64,000 bases of DNA, taken from positions 14,818,001-14,882,000 of the forward strand of contig NC_057764.1 in assembly GCF_010389155.1 (NCBI RefSeq). Direction: 5' to 3'. Origin of the DNA: Erigeron canadensis. Taxonomy: Eukaryota > Streptophyta > Magnoliopsida > Asterales > Asteraceae. Positions 35,973 to 46,559 of this stretch are shown here, one piece after another (positions within the stretch are counted from its first letter, which is position 1; every line of letters begins with the position of its first letter). The notes under the pieces are model-generated. The model did no database searches. It worked only from the letters and a program-made list of their open reading frames with translations, and was not told where the DNA came from. A program made the translations under genes and the position numbers.

Positions 35973-36655
35973 TGTAAAGTGCCCTATTGTTGCGTGGATC
36001 GTAATAAGATGCGATTCGTTATGTCAAGAGTGCGGAATCCTCTTGATATAACTAGATTGCTATTGCCTTTTGTTAATTAATAAGTAATTAATCAAGCCAA
36101 GGAGATGCACAAGGCTTGTGGTTCGTGTAGAAGAACACACGAAGGAACAAATAACCTTAGCTCGTAAATTCATGAATATCTATCAAGAATTCGTCAATCA
36201 TTAACCTAATTTCGTAGATTAGGTCTTGTATTTATACTAGTTAAGTATTGGGTTGTGTGAGCTTAGGCCTTAATTACGTATTAGGCCTGAAACAATAATC
36301 AACCGATATGCCTCGTGCTGACGTCAGCATGAGGCTGATCCTTCATGCTGATGACGTCAGCACGAGGGACAACCCATTGTTCTTTGTTTGACTTCATTTG
36401 ACTCGTACATAACATCCAATCACCGTTTAAGTGTTCTACGACACTTATAAACCTTGATTCTATGTTCTTGTACCTGCAAATCAATATATAACACACAAAC
36501 ACCATACAAAACATAAACAGATATAATATTGAAGTTCAAACGTAATCATTAAATATTAACATAAGTTCTTATTTAAATGATTACACACAAGTTTCTAAAA
36601 ACATAAATGATAATCAAATCTATGTTGCGATTGTCACAGCGAATCTGCATCTACA
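35973..36655 (-). repeat. 5' LTR of the complete Sirevirus
   Basis: 683 bp, TGTAGATGC to GGCACTTTACA on the minus strand, with intact TG and CA ends. Followed on the right by GTTAA (36656-36660), identical to 13554-13558. Confidence 0.95.
36229..36359 (-). promoter_or_regulatory. LTR promoter of the Sirevirus
   Basis: Two TGACGTCA sites (36352-36359, 36319-36326) and, about 83 bp further downstream, a TATA box TATAAATA (36229-36236) on the minus strand. The site at 36319 sits in a near-palindrome of 24 bp. TGACG-type sites are known targets of TGA bZIP factors. Confidence 0.6.
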
Positions 36656-36660
36656 GTTAA

Positions 36661-37114
36661 CATATAGACGCTCTGTAATAAACCGAATGCCATTCGGATA
36701 TCTTTAAAATATATTGTCATAATAAAATGTATAATAACAACGTTAAATAATTAAGTTGAAAAGTTTTGATAAGTTATTATGTCAAAAAACGAAATTAAAC
36801 GGAAACGAAACTTGTGTAGTGGTGGACATACGTTAAAACACATATGGTTAATGAAAGCAAAAAATTGAAACCGTTATCCGGAAAGACACTATAGTTTTTG
36901 CCTATTATAACAAAAAATTAAGATGATTAAAATCTTACATAATAATATAGGCATTATAAAAATCTTTATTAATGATATATATTTAAAGTGGAAAGGATAT
37001 TTTGATTTTTAAATTTGATAAAATATGATGATGTCATAATATAGTTAAAGGGATATGTGGAATTACACAATTTTTTTAAAAATCTTATGTCATCACAATT
37101 CTTCTTTATTTATA
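36661..37114. other. Unassigned AT-rich spacer
   Basis: About 450 bp between the Sirevirus target duplication and the start of the MULE. I see no frame, repeat or RNA gene in it. Confidence 0.6.
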
Positions 37115-37193
37115 GAGTTAATGACATAAATCGTCCCTTTGGTTTACCCAAATAGTCACCTTTTGTCCTTTAAAATTCAAAACCTCAAGGACA

Positions 37194-37370
37194 GTCTTTT
37201 ATAGGTGGATAAGGTTCATGTTCAGTCCATTGACTTTTTGACCGTCAAGTATTCTCCGTTATCCCCCACGTGACACCCACGTGAGGGGTACTCCGGTAAT
37301 TAGCCACGCCCCACTACACATTTCTCTTTCCTTTGTTTATATATATCGCGTAATATAATTTCCCTAAATC
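37194..37370 (+). repeat. MULE-1 left terminal inverted repeat
   Basis: 177 bp that align in inverse orientation with 51371-51547, sharing for example GACTTTTTGACCGTCAAG and CTCTTTCCTTTGTTTATAT. It ends 75 bp before the ATG of the GRF gene, so it probably holds that gene's promoter. Confidence 0.88.
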
Positions 37371-37445
37371 AAAAACATAAACCCTAAAATCAACCCGACC
37401 CCAAACCTAGAACACGAATCCAAAATTAAACCTTTTCCCCAAATT

Positions 37446-37812
37446 ATGGTTTTTTGTGGGTGTGGTAAGCAGGCCATAATCCTAACATCATGGACTCCCA
37501 AAAACCTAGGAAGAAGATTCTATGCTTGTCCTAACCAGGTATGATTTCTACAATTTTCATTTCAATTAAACTTTTTGATCAAAATTCAAATTGGGGTTTT
37601 ATGTGGAATAGGGTTCAAAGTGCAAATTCATAGGATAGTTTAATCCTGCAATGTGTCAACGGGCTACTGATATCATACCAGGGTTGCTGAAATCGAAGAA
37701 CAAACTTGAAGCAGAAATCAAAGAAAAAGAAGGTCAAATCAAGAAATTGAAGTTCCTGTTTATGTTTGCTTCAATTGTCATTGTGTATCTTGTTTCTGTA
37801 TTAGTAGTCTGA
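37446..37812 (+). pseudogene. GRF-type zinc-finger protein with C-terminal hydrophobic segment
   Basis: Two exons: 37446-37538 and 37612-37812, with a canonical GT-AG intron of 73 bp. Exon 1 gives MVFCGCGKQAIILTSWTPKN and RRFYACP, the GRF zinc-finger pattern (CxC ... C ... C, with the last Cys in exon 2 GSKCKF). Exon 2 continues with a charged helix (LEAEIKEKEGQIKKLK) and ends with about 17 hydrophobic residues (FLFMFASIVIVYLVSVL), a likely membrane anchor. Total 97 codons. An in-frame TAG at 37636-37638 falls where this family has Trp, so the copy is dead. GRF fingers bind single-stranded nucleic acid in known proteins. Its place inside the MULE suggests an accessory role, which is inference. 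Confidence 0.85.
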
Positions 37813-38275
37813 ACCAAAGTAATGTACTTTTTTGGATATATTTGTGTTGTATCATTTATGATCATGAATGAATGGATAACGGAGTTATTGTCTTGACATT
37901 TTGTGTTTTTTACTTGGCGACATACATACTGCTACTTATATATATACATTGTAGACATTTAATGCCAAAATGTGCCAAACATGGCATAATATAAGAATGT
38001 CATAGATAGCCATTTGTGTTATTAGATACCAAAAATACATACCAAAATATCATAATTGTGACACATTGTTGCAGATTGTAGTAAATTAGATACTTATAAA
38101 TGGTAGAAAATTGATACCAAAATTTGCCAAACATGGCATAATAACATATTGTCATAGATAGCATAGGTTCCAATTCAGCATTCTACATAACCAAATGTAC
38201 CAAAAGACAAGACATAAATCCCAAATTGTAGCAAATTACACTAAAAAGTGTTAATATTACAAGACCATAAGCAAA
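37813..38275. other. Intergenic region between convergent MULE-1 genes
   Basis: About 460 bp, AT-rich, no frame. It contains an imperfect direct repeat (CAAACATGGCATAATA followed by TGTCATAGATAGC) at about 37976-38010 and 38130-38163. Confidence 0.6.
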
Positions 38276-38469
38276 TTAAAGCAATTTAAACTTGTTTTTC
38301 TTGGTGCTTTTGAGAAAGCATATTTTTGTTCCATCTGGACTTGAAATCAACCTGTTTTTAGTTGTCCTGACACTGAAACTTTCTTGAGTTGGCCTGGCCA
38401 TACTTGCACTTGCTTGACTTAGGCCACCACTACCACCTCTAGTTGACTGTCTTGTACCAGCAGCACCAC

Positions 38470-38640
38470 CTGCAGTTGCTTGACTTGCAAAACCACCACC
38501 CCTGCAGTTGCTTGACTTGCAAAAACACCACCACCAACAGTTGCTTGACTTGCAAAACCACCACCACCTGCACTTGCTTTACTTTTAAAACCACCACCAC
38601 CTGCACTTGCTTGACTTGGACAACTACCACCACCTGCAGC
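38470..38640 (-). repeat. 33-bp coding minisatellite in the MULE-1 transposase tail
   Basis: About five imperfect 33-bp units encode repeats of the form GGGGFASQATA near the transposase C-terminus. The unit is a multiple of three, so length changes would keep frame. Confidence 0.8.
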
Positions 38641-39451
38641 TTGTCTTGGTTGGCTTCACTGAGTTTGATTTGGAGCAATTGAATTGCCTTGACTAATATC
38701 AACATTTTTGCAAGACCTCATGTTGTGTCCCATTCTGTCACATTTTTAGTATACAACTGACCTAAGTTTTCTGGATAATTTACCATTTTTTGACATTTGA
38801 ACCTCCTCTGCAGTCTTTCTTCTTTTCTTCCTTGGTCTACCAACTGGTGTGTGGTATTTTGGTGGAATGATGAGTGTCAAGTGTTCAGGAGATTTGCCCA
38901 CATGTTCATTCCAATGGTTGGGTTAATGGTAAATTGGTACATAAGTTTCCATGTGTCTAACCTATAATAAGGGTCCACCCATGCTTCAACTGCATCAGTT
39001 GCCACACCTAGCATATTGTGGTGACACCTACTGCATGTTTGCAAGGCATACCTGTAATTTCCCACTTCCTACATGAGCATGTCATTCTGGTCATATCAAC
39101 AACACATGGATCTCCCTATGGACCACTAACTTGATACTTATCAGTACCATTGAATATGGCTTTGTAGGACTCTGCCTCTGTTTTAATCAGTTCAAATATC
39201 CTAGTTGCAGTTGGTGTTAATGGACCCTTGCTCTTTGCTATAACCTTGTGTATATTGTCTATCCTAATCATTAAGTACTCCTTAATGAATTCTAGGCAAT
39301 GGATTATAAGCATATATAGCCATACCCTTAACCAATCTGCCATTCAATACTTCACACATGTTGTTTAACAACACATCAGATTTTGCCCTGCCTTTTTCAT
39401 ATAACGAAATATCTTACAAAACTACTAAATAAAACACTTAAATAATACTGT

Positions 39452-39456
39452 AATAT
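39452..39456. other. Target duplication of the Ty3/gypsy element, left half
   Basis: AATAT here against AACAT at 48989-48993: 4 of 5 match, a plausible aged 5-bp target duplication inside the MULE transposase intron. Confidence 0.6.
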
Positions 39457-42145
39457 TGTAACATCCACGAATTTTGACCCATTGACTTCTATGAAAAATG
39501 CTTATTAAATTCAATTAATGATGAATTTAGCTCCTTTGAGATTAAATGATGGGCAAAACGCTTAATGGGTCACTTGACCACTCGTTGGACGGTATGATTT
39601 TAGACGACAAAAGGGCAACGATTTATTTGAGCTAGTAATGTGTGAAGCGGGTCAACCCATGATCCAACCCCACCCCCTTATCCTCACCTCCAACCTCCAC
39701 CACACTTTCATTTCCCCCCATCTCTTTCTCTCTCTAACTTTGTTACAAGAACACACACACACTTCTCTCTCTCTCTTTCTAGATTTCTATCACTTTTATA
39801 GAAGTTTAAGCAAGATTAAGAACTAGAATAATAATCATCATATCAAAAGTTGGGTTTCAAAGTGGAAGAAAAACATTACTTTCGGGTCAAATTCGGGTTT
39901 GAGGACGTGGTGAAGATTTTGGTAAGTTAAACTCATTCTATAATCTTCATTTTATGTTTATGTTCATGTTTCTAGGTGACCACAAGTGGATTCGGGTCAC
40001 AATTCGAGTTAAGATTCGTTTTTGAGTTTTCTAGGGTTTATGGAGTTAAATCCGAAAATAAAGCTTGAATCAAGTGTTGGGAATGGATTTGTGAAGTGGG
40101 TTGAGTCTAATTATGTTTATATATGTGTATTTATGCTTAAAAACGAGTTGGAAAGGTCCTTGGGTCGATCATTGAGTCAAAAATGGAGTTTTGGGGTGTT
40201 TTAGCTCAAAACCTAGTGCTGTTTGGCTGCAGATTAGGCTCAGTGCAGCGCAGTGGGAGGTGCCAGACCCCACTGCGGCGCAGTGAAAAGTTGCTGAACA
40301 AACGATTCTTCGTTAACTTCAAACGCTTATAACTTTTGATCCGTAAGTCCAATCGAGTCATATGTCCTATCGTTGGAATCGTATAAGAGTCTACTTTCTT
40401 ATAGTAACATTCATTTTTCATATGTCCTTTTTAAAAAATGTCGAGTCGAATGTGTCTTGTACTTACCCGGGAAAGCGTTTAGACGTCTAAGAGTTGTGAC
40501 TCGACCTTAATCTTACCAGACCAACTTGTTTAGGATTATAGAAGCTAACTTTGATGATAATATGATATTTACTGCTAGGTTTCGGACTCGTAGCGGTTGT
40601 TGAGCATTTATAACTCTTTATTAACTCGTAATCGTAGCTTGGAAGCCAAGGTGAGTTCCGTAGTTCCCTACTCGCTTGAGATTCGGGCTGGAAAGTGCAC
40701 CCTTACGTGTTTAAATGTTTGATTGATTTATTGATGGTTGATGGTATTATTTGATTTATTTACACTCGTTATGATTAAATATTGTGTGATCGAATGTTGA
40801 TTGTATTGTGGATTGATTGATGGATTGTTTGACAAGTTGTTTAATGGATTATGCACGTGTTTGGATTATTGTGGTTATTTAGGATAGATATACATACATG
40901 GAAGTCGACTTCATTTTCAAAAGGTTTGAGATGTGGTGGGAAGGCTGCGGGTGACCCTATATACAAGCATCAAGGACTCTTTAAAAGCAAGCCCTCTTAA
41001 GTGTATGTATGTATAGTTTGGATTGATGGATTATGCATGTGTTTAGAATATTGTGGTTATTTAGGATAGATATACATACATGGAAGTCGACTTCACTTTC
41101 AAAAGGTTTGAGATGTGGTGGGAAGGCTGCGGGTGACCCTGTATACAAGCATCAAGGACTCTTTGAAAGCAAGCCCTCTTAAGTATATGTATGTTGGTTT
41201 GTTGATGATTGATGGATTTGTGATTGAGGTAACACGCATTCGTTGGTTATTGCTGAGATGTATGTATCCCCAAGCTATGGAAAACGTGAGTGGGAACGTA
41301 CGCACCCCTTTTGTATGGGAAACGTGTGTGAGGCCGTTCGCTCCCCGGGGAACGTAAACACCCATACGTACTGATGTAGTTATTGATGAGACGCAAGCAC
41401 CCCAAGCTAATGGGAAACGTAAGCGAGAACGTACGCACCCTTTTTGTATGGGAAACGTGTGCGAGGCCGTTCGATCCCCGGGGACTTGTACATTTTTGAT
41501 GATGGTTGAGAGGCACACGATATACACTCATGCATTTGCTTGATCATGTCGCATGTACATATACTTTATGCATTCCTTATTGCTTCGCATACTCTTTGAT
41601 GTTGATATTACTCATGCATAATTGTGACACGCATCTCTCATTCTTGTTGATACATTCTTGGCTTGTTAAGTGATGAGGTTTACTTTCGGTTACCTATCTT
41701 GGTTGATGTTGAGCCATATAAAGGCTACTTGTAAGCCTTTACTTACCTTACTTACTTATCGTGATATTTGTCGATGGCTCCATGTGAACCATCGCTACGA
41801 ACTCACCAACCTAGTGTTGACTTTGTTTAGTGCACTTTTCAGGTATTCGTGTGAAGTTGGAGTATTGATGGCTACTTGTTGAATTCTGCTAGAGCTTGGA
41901 TTGGGACTCCCATGGATCCGTGATCCATTGTCCATTTAGGGGTCATGTTTAGTACTTATGAGATTAGTTTTAATGACCCGTTTTATTTCTCATTCATGAC
42001 TTTTTGTTTACTTAGTACCTTGCACCTTAAATGTTGGTTTGGATTCACCGAATACTTTATTTTCATGTAGTTTATGTTCTACGATAATTCCATTGTGTGC
42101 TATATAATTTTAGTGATATTTTGGGCTCTAGCCCGGGGTGTTACA
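39457..42145 (+). repeat. 5' LTR of the Ty3/gypsy element
   Basis: 2689 bp from TGTAACATCCACG to GGGGTGTTACA. It is 260 bp longer than the 3' LTR, mainly through a 182-bp tandem duplication (about 40860-41223) and a second GC-rich unit near 41410-41480. A hairpin CGCAGTGGG/CCCACTGCG lies at 40249-40277. Several short frames in it are not genes. Confidence 0.92.
40860..41223 (+). repeat. 182-bp tandem duplication in the 5' LTR
   Basis: Two head-to-tail copies with the landmark AGGATAGATATACATACATG at 40881 and 41063. The 3' LTR has a single copy. Confidence 0.85.
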
Positions 42146-43041
42146 GAATGGTGGCCTATGCGTGGTCGTAGTGAATTAGGCGGTTTGACCTAGACTACAG
42201 CTTAAGTTAAAACTCTTCATATAGCATGCATGGTTAGGATCTTTGTGTGCAACGTGAAATTGTATGAACCCGGAAAAGTATGCATTGTGAGTTCGTAGAC
42301 GAGACCATTTATGTGACAACAGGTGTAAGATTGGACAACGTGTTGTTTTGTGATGCGTACTAGATGAACAATGTGTTATTTTGTGATAAGTACAATGTGA
42401 TGAAAGTATCATGAGCACAATGTGATTAACGTGTATATTGATTTGAGCTTGATTGTGGTTAAGATGAATTGTTGTTGTTGATTGGTGTTAATTGATGATT
42501 TAGGGCAAAATGAAATTATGGCGTTAACTTGATGTAACATTGTGGCAACCCTAAAAGAGCCAGATCAACTATTTTATGGTTACCCAGTGTTATAACAAGT
42601 TAATGACATCACGGATTGCACATGTGGGCTTAGAGTATAATAAGGGACCGATATGCTAAATGGGAGTTGGATGGATGGAGGGTTAGCCGCTGGTACACCC
42701 TGTATACATACCCGGACGATAACTAGAGAGCATATCGAATTCGGATTATACTTTAAACCACTTGTTTAGTTGTTTGCTTGCTTGTGTTAAACATGGGTAT
42801 TGGTTTTGATAATGGGTAACTATTGTGAAATTGGCATAAGAAATTGGTAGGCAATTGTTGTAAACTTGGTAGAATGGCATGATAGATAACGATCCCCTTA
42901 GAACGCTAGTGCTCTTGTGTTAGCGTAACGATAAGAATGTTGTATATTATGTCGGCATGGAGGCGTAAACCACTTGTGTGACTAACATGTGAGCATTTTG
43001 AGGCTAACTATCCGGTCAATGTGTTGCTTGTCTTATAGAAA
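42146..43041 (+). other. Leader of the Ty3/gypsy element
   Basis: About 900 bp between 5' LTR and gag without a usable frame; contains TG/TTGTG-rich sequence and a degenerate primer-site region. Confidence 0.6.
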
Positions 43042-43863
43042 ATGGCGGGATCAAGAAGAAGTATAACTAGCCATAGCGATGAACCGGATTTGGCAATCGT
43101 GATAGCCCAAGCGGTAGCAAATGCCATACCTACTATTGTGGCACAAGTCACGTCAAGCCTTCAAGGAAACAACGAAGCAAGTGGGGCTAGAGTAAGTATG
43201 GGTGATGAAGGTATGCTAAGTGGGTCGTCAACTAAAAGAAAGTATGTCGGGGAGCCTAGCGGGACGAAGGAAATTGGTAGTTTTCACTCTAGATGTGATA
43301 GTAAGGAAAAGACGTTTATGGCATCCGAGCCGGCAAGAAAGAAGTATTTGGGTCCTTTTCCTAAGTGCGGAAGGTGCTCCCGACATCATGCTCCCACCTC
43401 TTCTTGTGGGGTATGCTTCAATTACAATAAGATTGGATATTTCGCTAAGGAGTGTAGGAAACCAAGAGTAGCTCCCTTGGATGCGTTTCCTCTTCAAACC
43501 GTTCATCCCCAAGCTAATCACCCACGGAGTCAACGAGGTGTTTGTTATGTGTGTGGTAGTCCCGATCATTATAGAAATGCTTGTCCTAGATGGGTTGAAA
43601 CACAAGCCCAAGTAGAGACTCCTTCTAATCAACTTCAACTTGTCATCTCTACCCAAAACCATAGCCATCAAAACCGTCAAGTGCAACCTAGAGGACGAGC
43701 CTTGGTGGGAGATGCAAATGAAGCCCACGACGATCCAAAGGCGGTGACAGGTACATTCCTTCTTTCCAATCACTACGCCACGGTGTTACTTGGTTTCAAG
43801 ACCGATTGTAGCCTTACTTTCTTTCACTTGACTTCTTTGATTTACAATTATCCATATGCCTAG
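43042..43863 (+). CDS. gag: Ty3/gypsy gag with remnant of protease (truncated)
   Basis: 273 codons from ATG at 43042. N-terminal helix-prone part (AIVIAQAVANAIPTIVAQV), Lys/Arg-rich middle, a first knuckle CGVCFNYNKIGYFAKEC (near 43400), a second knuckle CYVCGSPDHYRNAC (near 43545), a Gln-rich linker, then RGRALVGDANEAHDDPKAV and TGTFLLSNHYATVLLG, the usual run-in to the protease. The catalytic D-S/T-G that should follow is gone (sequence reads LGFKTDCSLTFF), so protease activity is lost. Shorter than usual because the capsid region between the N-terminus and the knuckles is largely missing. The frame is open, which may reflect chance or recent decay. Confidence 0.8.
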   Translation: MAGSRRSITSHSDEPDLAIVIAQAVANAIPTIVAQVTSSLQGNNEASGARVSMGDEGMLSGSSTKRKYVGEPSGTKEIGSFHSRCDSKEKTFMASEPARKKYLGPFPKCGRCSRHHAPTSSCGVCFNYNKIGYFAKECRKPRVAPLDAFPLQTVHPQANHPRSQRGVCYVCGSPDHYRNACPRWVETQAQVETPSNQLQLVISTQNHSHQNRQVQPRGRALVGDANEAHDDPKAVTGTFLLSNHYATVLLGFKTDCSLTFFHLTSLIYNYPYA

Positions 43864-43918
43864 ACTAAAAATCCCGACCTTTAAATGAATTGTGATGTGC
43901 TAGTCGGATCTAGTTAAA

Positions 43919-46546
43919 TTGCTCGATAATAGTAGTTTGACTTTGAACGATATCGAATTCTCTTTAGCATTTATGCCTCTCGACATTGAAAGCTTTGATA
44001 TTATTGCAATTATGGATTATATGACGGTGAGTGATGTGATTACTAAGTGTGGCGGAGAGTTGTTTAAAAGTATTTTGTTTAACGGTAACATTCTTAGGGT
44101 CCAACGCGAAATATCTGATATATCTAACTCCGAGTCTTTAGTATTGTCATCCCAAGGGTAAACAAACTAAGAACGTTACTACCATTGTTGATCTTCCGAT
44201 ATCTACAGCATGACTTACAGGGATTTCTTCCATCTTGACAACTCGACCTCCGTATTTCTTGATTCTCCTAACGTCGCCCCCGTAACTAGAGCTCTTATTA
44301 GGCTTTTCGTAACCAAAAAGCTAGAATTGGAAACATAACTCAGTTTACTCCATGGAAGGAAGGGGCTCTATCCGTTGTAACAAACCGCCATGGGAATCTC
44401 CTATCTCTTGGTAGAAAAGAGAGACGGGTTGTTTAGGATGTGTATAGACTACCGAGAATCGAATGAGCCTATGGCTAAGGACCGGTACCCACTTCCCCGC
44501 TTAGATAACTTGTTTGATCAATTCCAGAGTGCTAAGTATTTCTCCCAAAATTTATCTTCACTTGAGTCATCGACTCCAAGCACCTGAGGACGACATTCCA
44601 AGAACGGTGCTCCATACTAGGTAGAGACCTTTTGAACCCACCATTTTGCTTTTTCGGTTGATTAATATGCCGGCGGTGTTCATGGATTTGATGGACCAAG
44701 TGTGTCGGTCATAATTAAACAAGTTGTCCTAGATTTTATTAATGATAACCCATTCACTCGAAAATGAAAGAAAAACATATTAAACACGTGCACAAAGCGC
44801 TAGAATTAATTGGAAGGATAAAGTTGTAGCGAAATTCTCCAATTACAAATTGTGGGAGAAGAAAGTCCACTTTCTTGGTCACGTGGTGACAAGGATGGCA
44901 TTCATATGGGTTCACGCAAGATAGAGGTGGTCAAGAATTGGCGAGTTAAGCATGAGAAAAAGAGGTGATAGTTTAAACTTTGGTGACTATGATAAGAAAA
45001 GGTCAAGCCGAGGCGAGCAAAAGTAAGGTACCTCACAGTAGGACAATACATAGTAACGGGCCCAATTGAAACTTAAATGCAACTACATCACCAGAAAACT
45101 TTGGTAGTGAAGAGGTAGGCGATGTGGAGCAACAATTTGATTCTAAGGAAGAGAATGGATCATGATTAGTTGAGAGGCTCTAGGTTCCCATTTCAAGATA
45201 ATCTAAGAAAATCCCTAGTGGATGAAGGCCACAAACCAGCTTATCTGGTCGAACCCGGGTCGGATGAGACAAACTTCAATTTAAAGAAATCTACTAGAAG
45301 CCGGGCAGAAAGCATGATGTAGCTAAAATAAGTAAGGGGGTGTCTCGCTTGATTACAAATTTAGGTCGACCGTAAGTAGCCACCCGGATTGAGGGTGCAA
45401 CATGTGAAACTATAATGGAAATGGGAACGAATTGCAATGAAATTCAACACGAAGTTACCAAAGGCATGAAATGGTCGAGATATGAACTAGGTAAATGTAA
45501 ATTGATTAGCGAAGTCAGCCTACTTTTGGCTATCCATGAAACCGATTAGCCTAACACCACGACGATGTTATACTTAAAAAGGATGGTGTCTAGGCATGGA
45601 GTTCCGGTTTCTATCACCTTTGATAGAGATGCCGGGATAACTCAAAATTCTTGAAGGGCCTTTCAACAAGCATTGGGTACTCAAAGTACAACACTTCATC
45701 CCAAAACTGATGAGCAAGAGAACAAGCGCTACAAATGCTAAGGGGCGTGATAAGAAAGCAGACAAACGGCTTTGGCGGCAATTTGAGAGATCACCTACCA
45801 AATACTTGACTCTTGTGCAATAAACAATTGTCACGCGGATATTGAAGTGGTCGTTAGGGCACCCAATAGTCGGAAGGGTTTCTTCCCTAGTTTGGTTAAC
45901 GGTAGTAAATCAAAAGGACCAAGAAGAATTCGCGAACCCCATGGGTTGTGATTAAACCGCGAGTGGACAAAAAAAGGAACAAAACGAAACGCTAGTAGAT
46001 TAGACGGTAACATATGCTATTGACTTCAGTGGAAGTTTGGAAAGCTCATTTACCGATGATTAAACCCTCGTACAATATTATTTATCATGTGCGTGATAAG
46101 ATGACGTCGTTAGAAACACCTTATAATAGAAGGTGTTGTTTTTCCCTAATTTGATGCGTTAATAGCAAAGAAAATAACTGGAGCAAATTCCTCAAATCAA
46201 AAGAGGCACGCCGAGGTGAAGTAAATCCCTCAAAGGCGTAGAGTATGTTATACTTGTAAAAAGGGGCATAAGTGTTTGACGGACCCCACCCTTCACATGT
46301 CGATGAAAAAGAAGGATGACTGTAACCCAACCTAGTAGAAGAACCGGCAGCACTTTAGTTAGTGAACCCAAGAACTTTAAGAACCAGCGATACACAAGTT
46401 CGAGGATGTGACAGTATGCTAAAACCTAAACGAGTTCACTAGATAGTGAAAGGACCGTGTGAGAGTCTATGAAAAACCCAAGAACTTTAAGAACCACATC
46501 TGCTTGGTAAGTAGGGTTTTGTTGAATTTTGGGACGAAATTCTTTT
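43919..46546 (+). pseudogene. Ty3/gypsy pol remnant
   Basis: Scattered, frameshifted pieces in the correct order: post-protease segment (about 43919-44150, IESFDIIAIMDYM); RT N-terminal motif with VEKRDGLFRMCIDYRESN and DRYPLPRLDNLFDQ (44410-44530); integrase segment SRHGVPVSITFDRDAG (near 45590) followed by a PKTDEQEN piece (near 45700). The RT YxDD box and an intact integrase triad are not found. Region 46200-46330 may hold the end of pol but I cannot place it. No function expected. Confidence 0.75.
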
Positions 46547-46559
46547 GACAGGGGAATAA
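46547..46559 (+). other. Polypurine tract of the Ty3/gypsy element
   Basis: GACAGGGGAATAA immediately before the 3' LTR. Confidence 0.7.

Larger units (their letters stand above)
13559..36655 (-). mobile_element. Sirevirus-type Ty1/copia element, complete, with a duplicated interior and a 100-N gap
   Basis: Read on the minus strand: 5' LTR (36655-35973), PBS for initiator-Met tRNA, a leader with a G-box minisatellite, gag, pol, a 2.8-kb non-coding block, an env-position ORF, PPT (AAGGGGGAGTC) and 3' LTR (14239-13559). GTTAA flanks both ends (13554-13558 and 36656-36660), so the outer borders are secure. The interior holds the block env ORF / non-coding / pol twice (15553-23869 and 23970-32308), separated only by 100 N. 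The copies differ mainly by single-base indels. Most likely they are two unmerged contig ends, giving a real length of about 14.7 kb; a true tandem array hidden by the gap is the alternative. Confidence 0.92.

Noticed and set aside
38443..38682. Plus-strand Thr/Cys-rich 79-residue frame
   Set aside because: It is the antisense reading of the Gly-rich minisatellite of the MULE-1 transposase.
41099..41531. Minus-strand frames of 94-142 residues in the gypsy LTR
   Set aside because: They read GC-rich LTR repeats, appear again in altered form at 48028-48370, and match no family.
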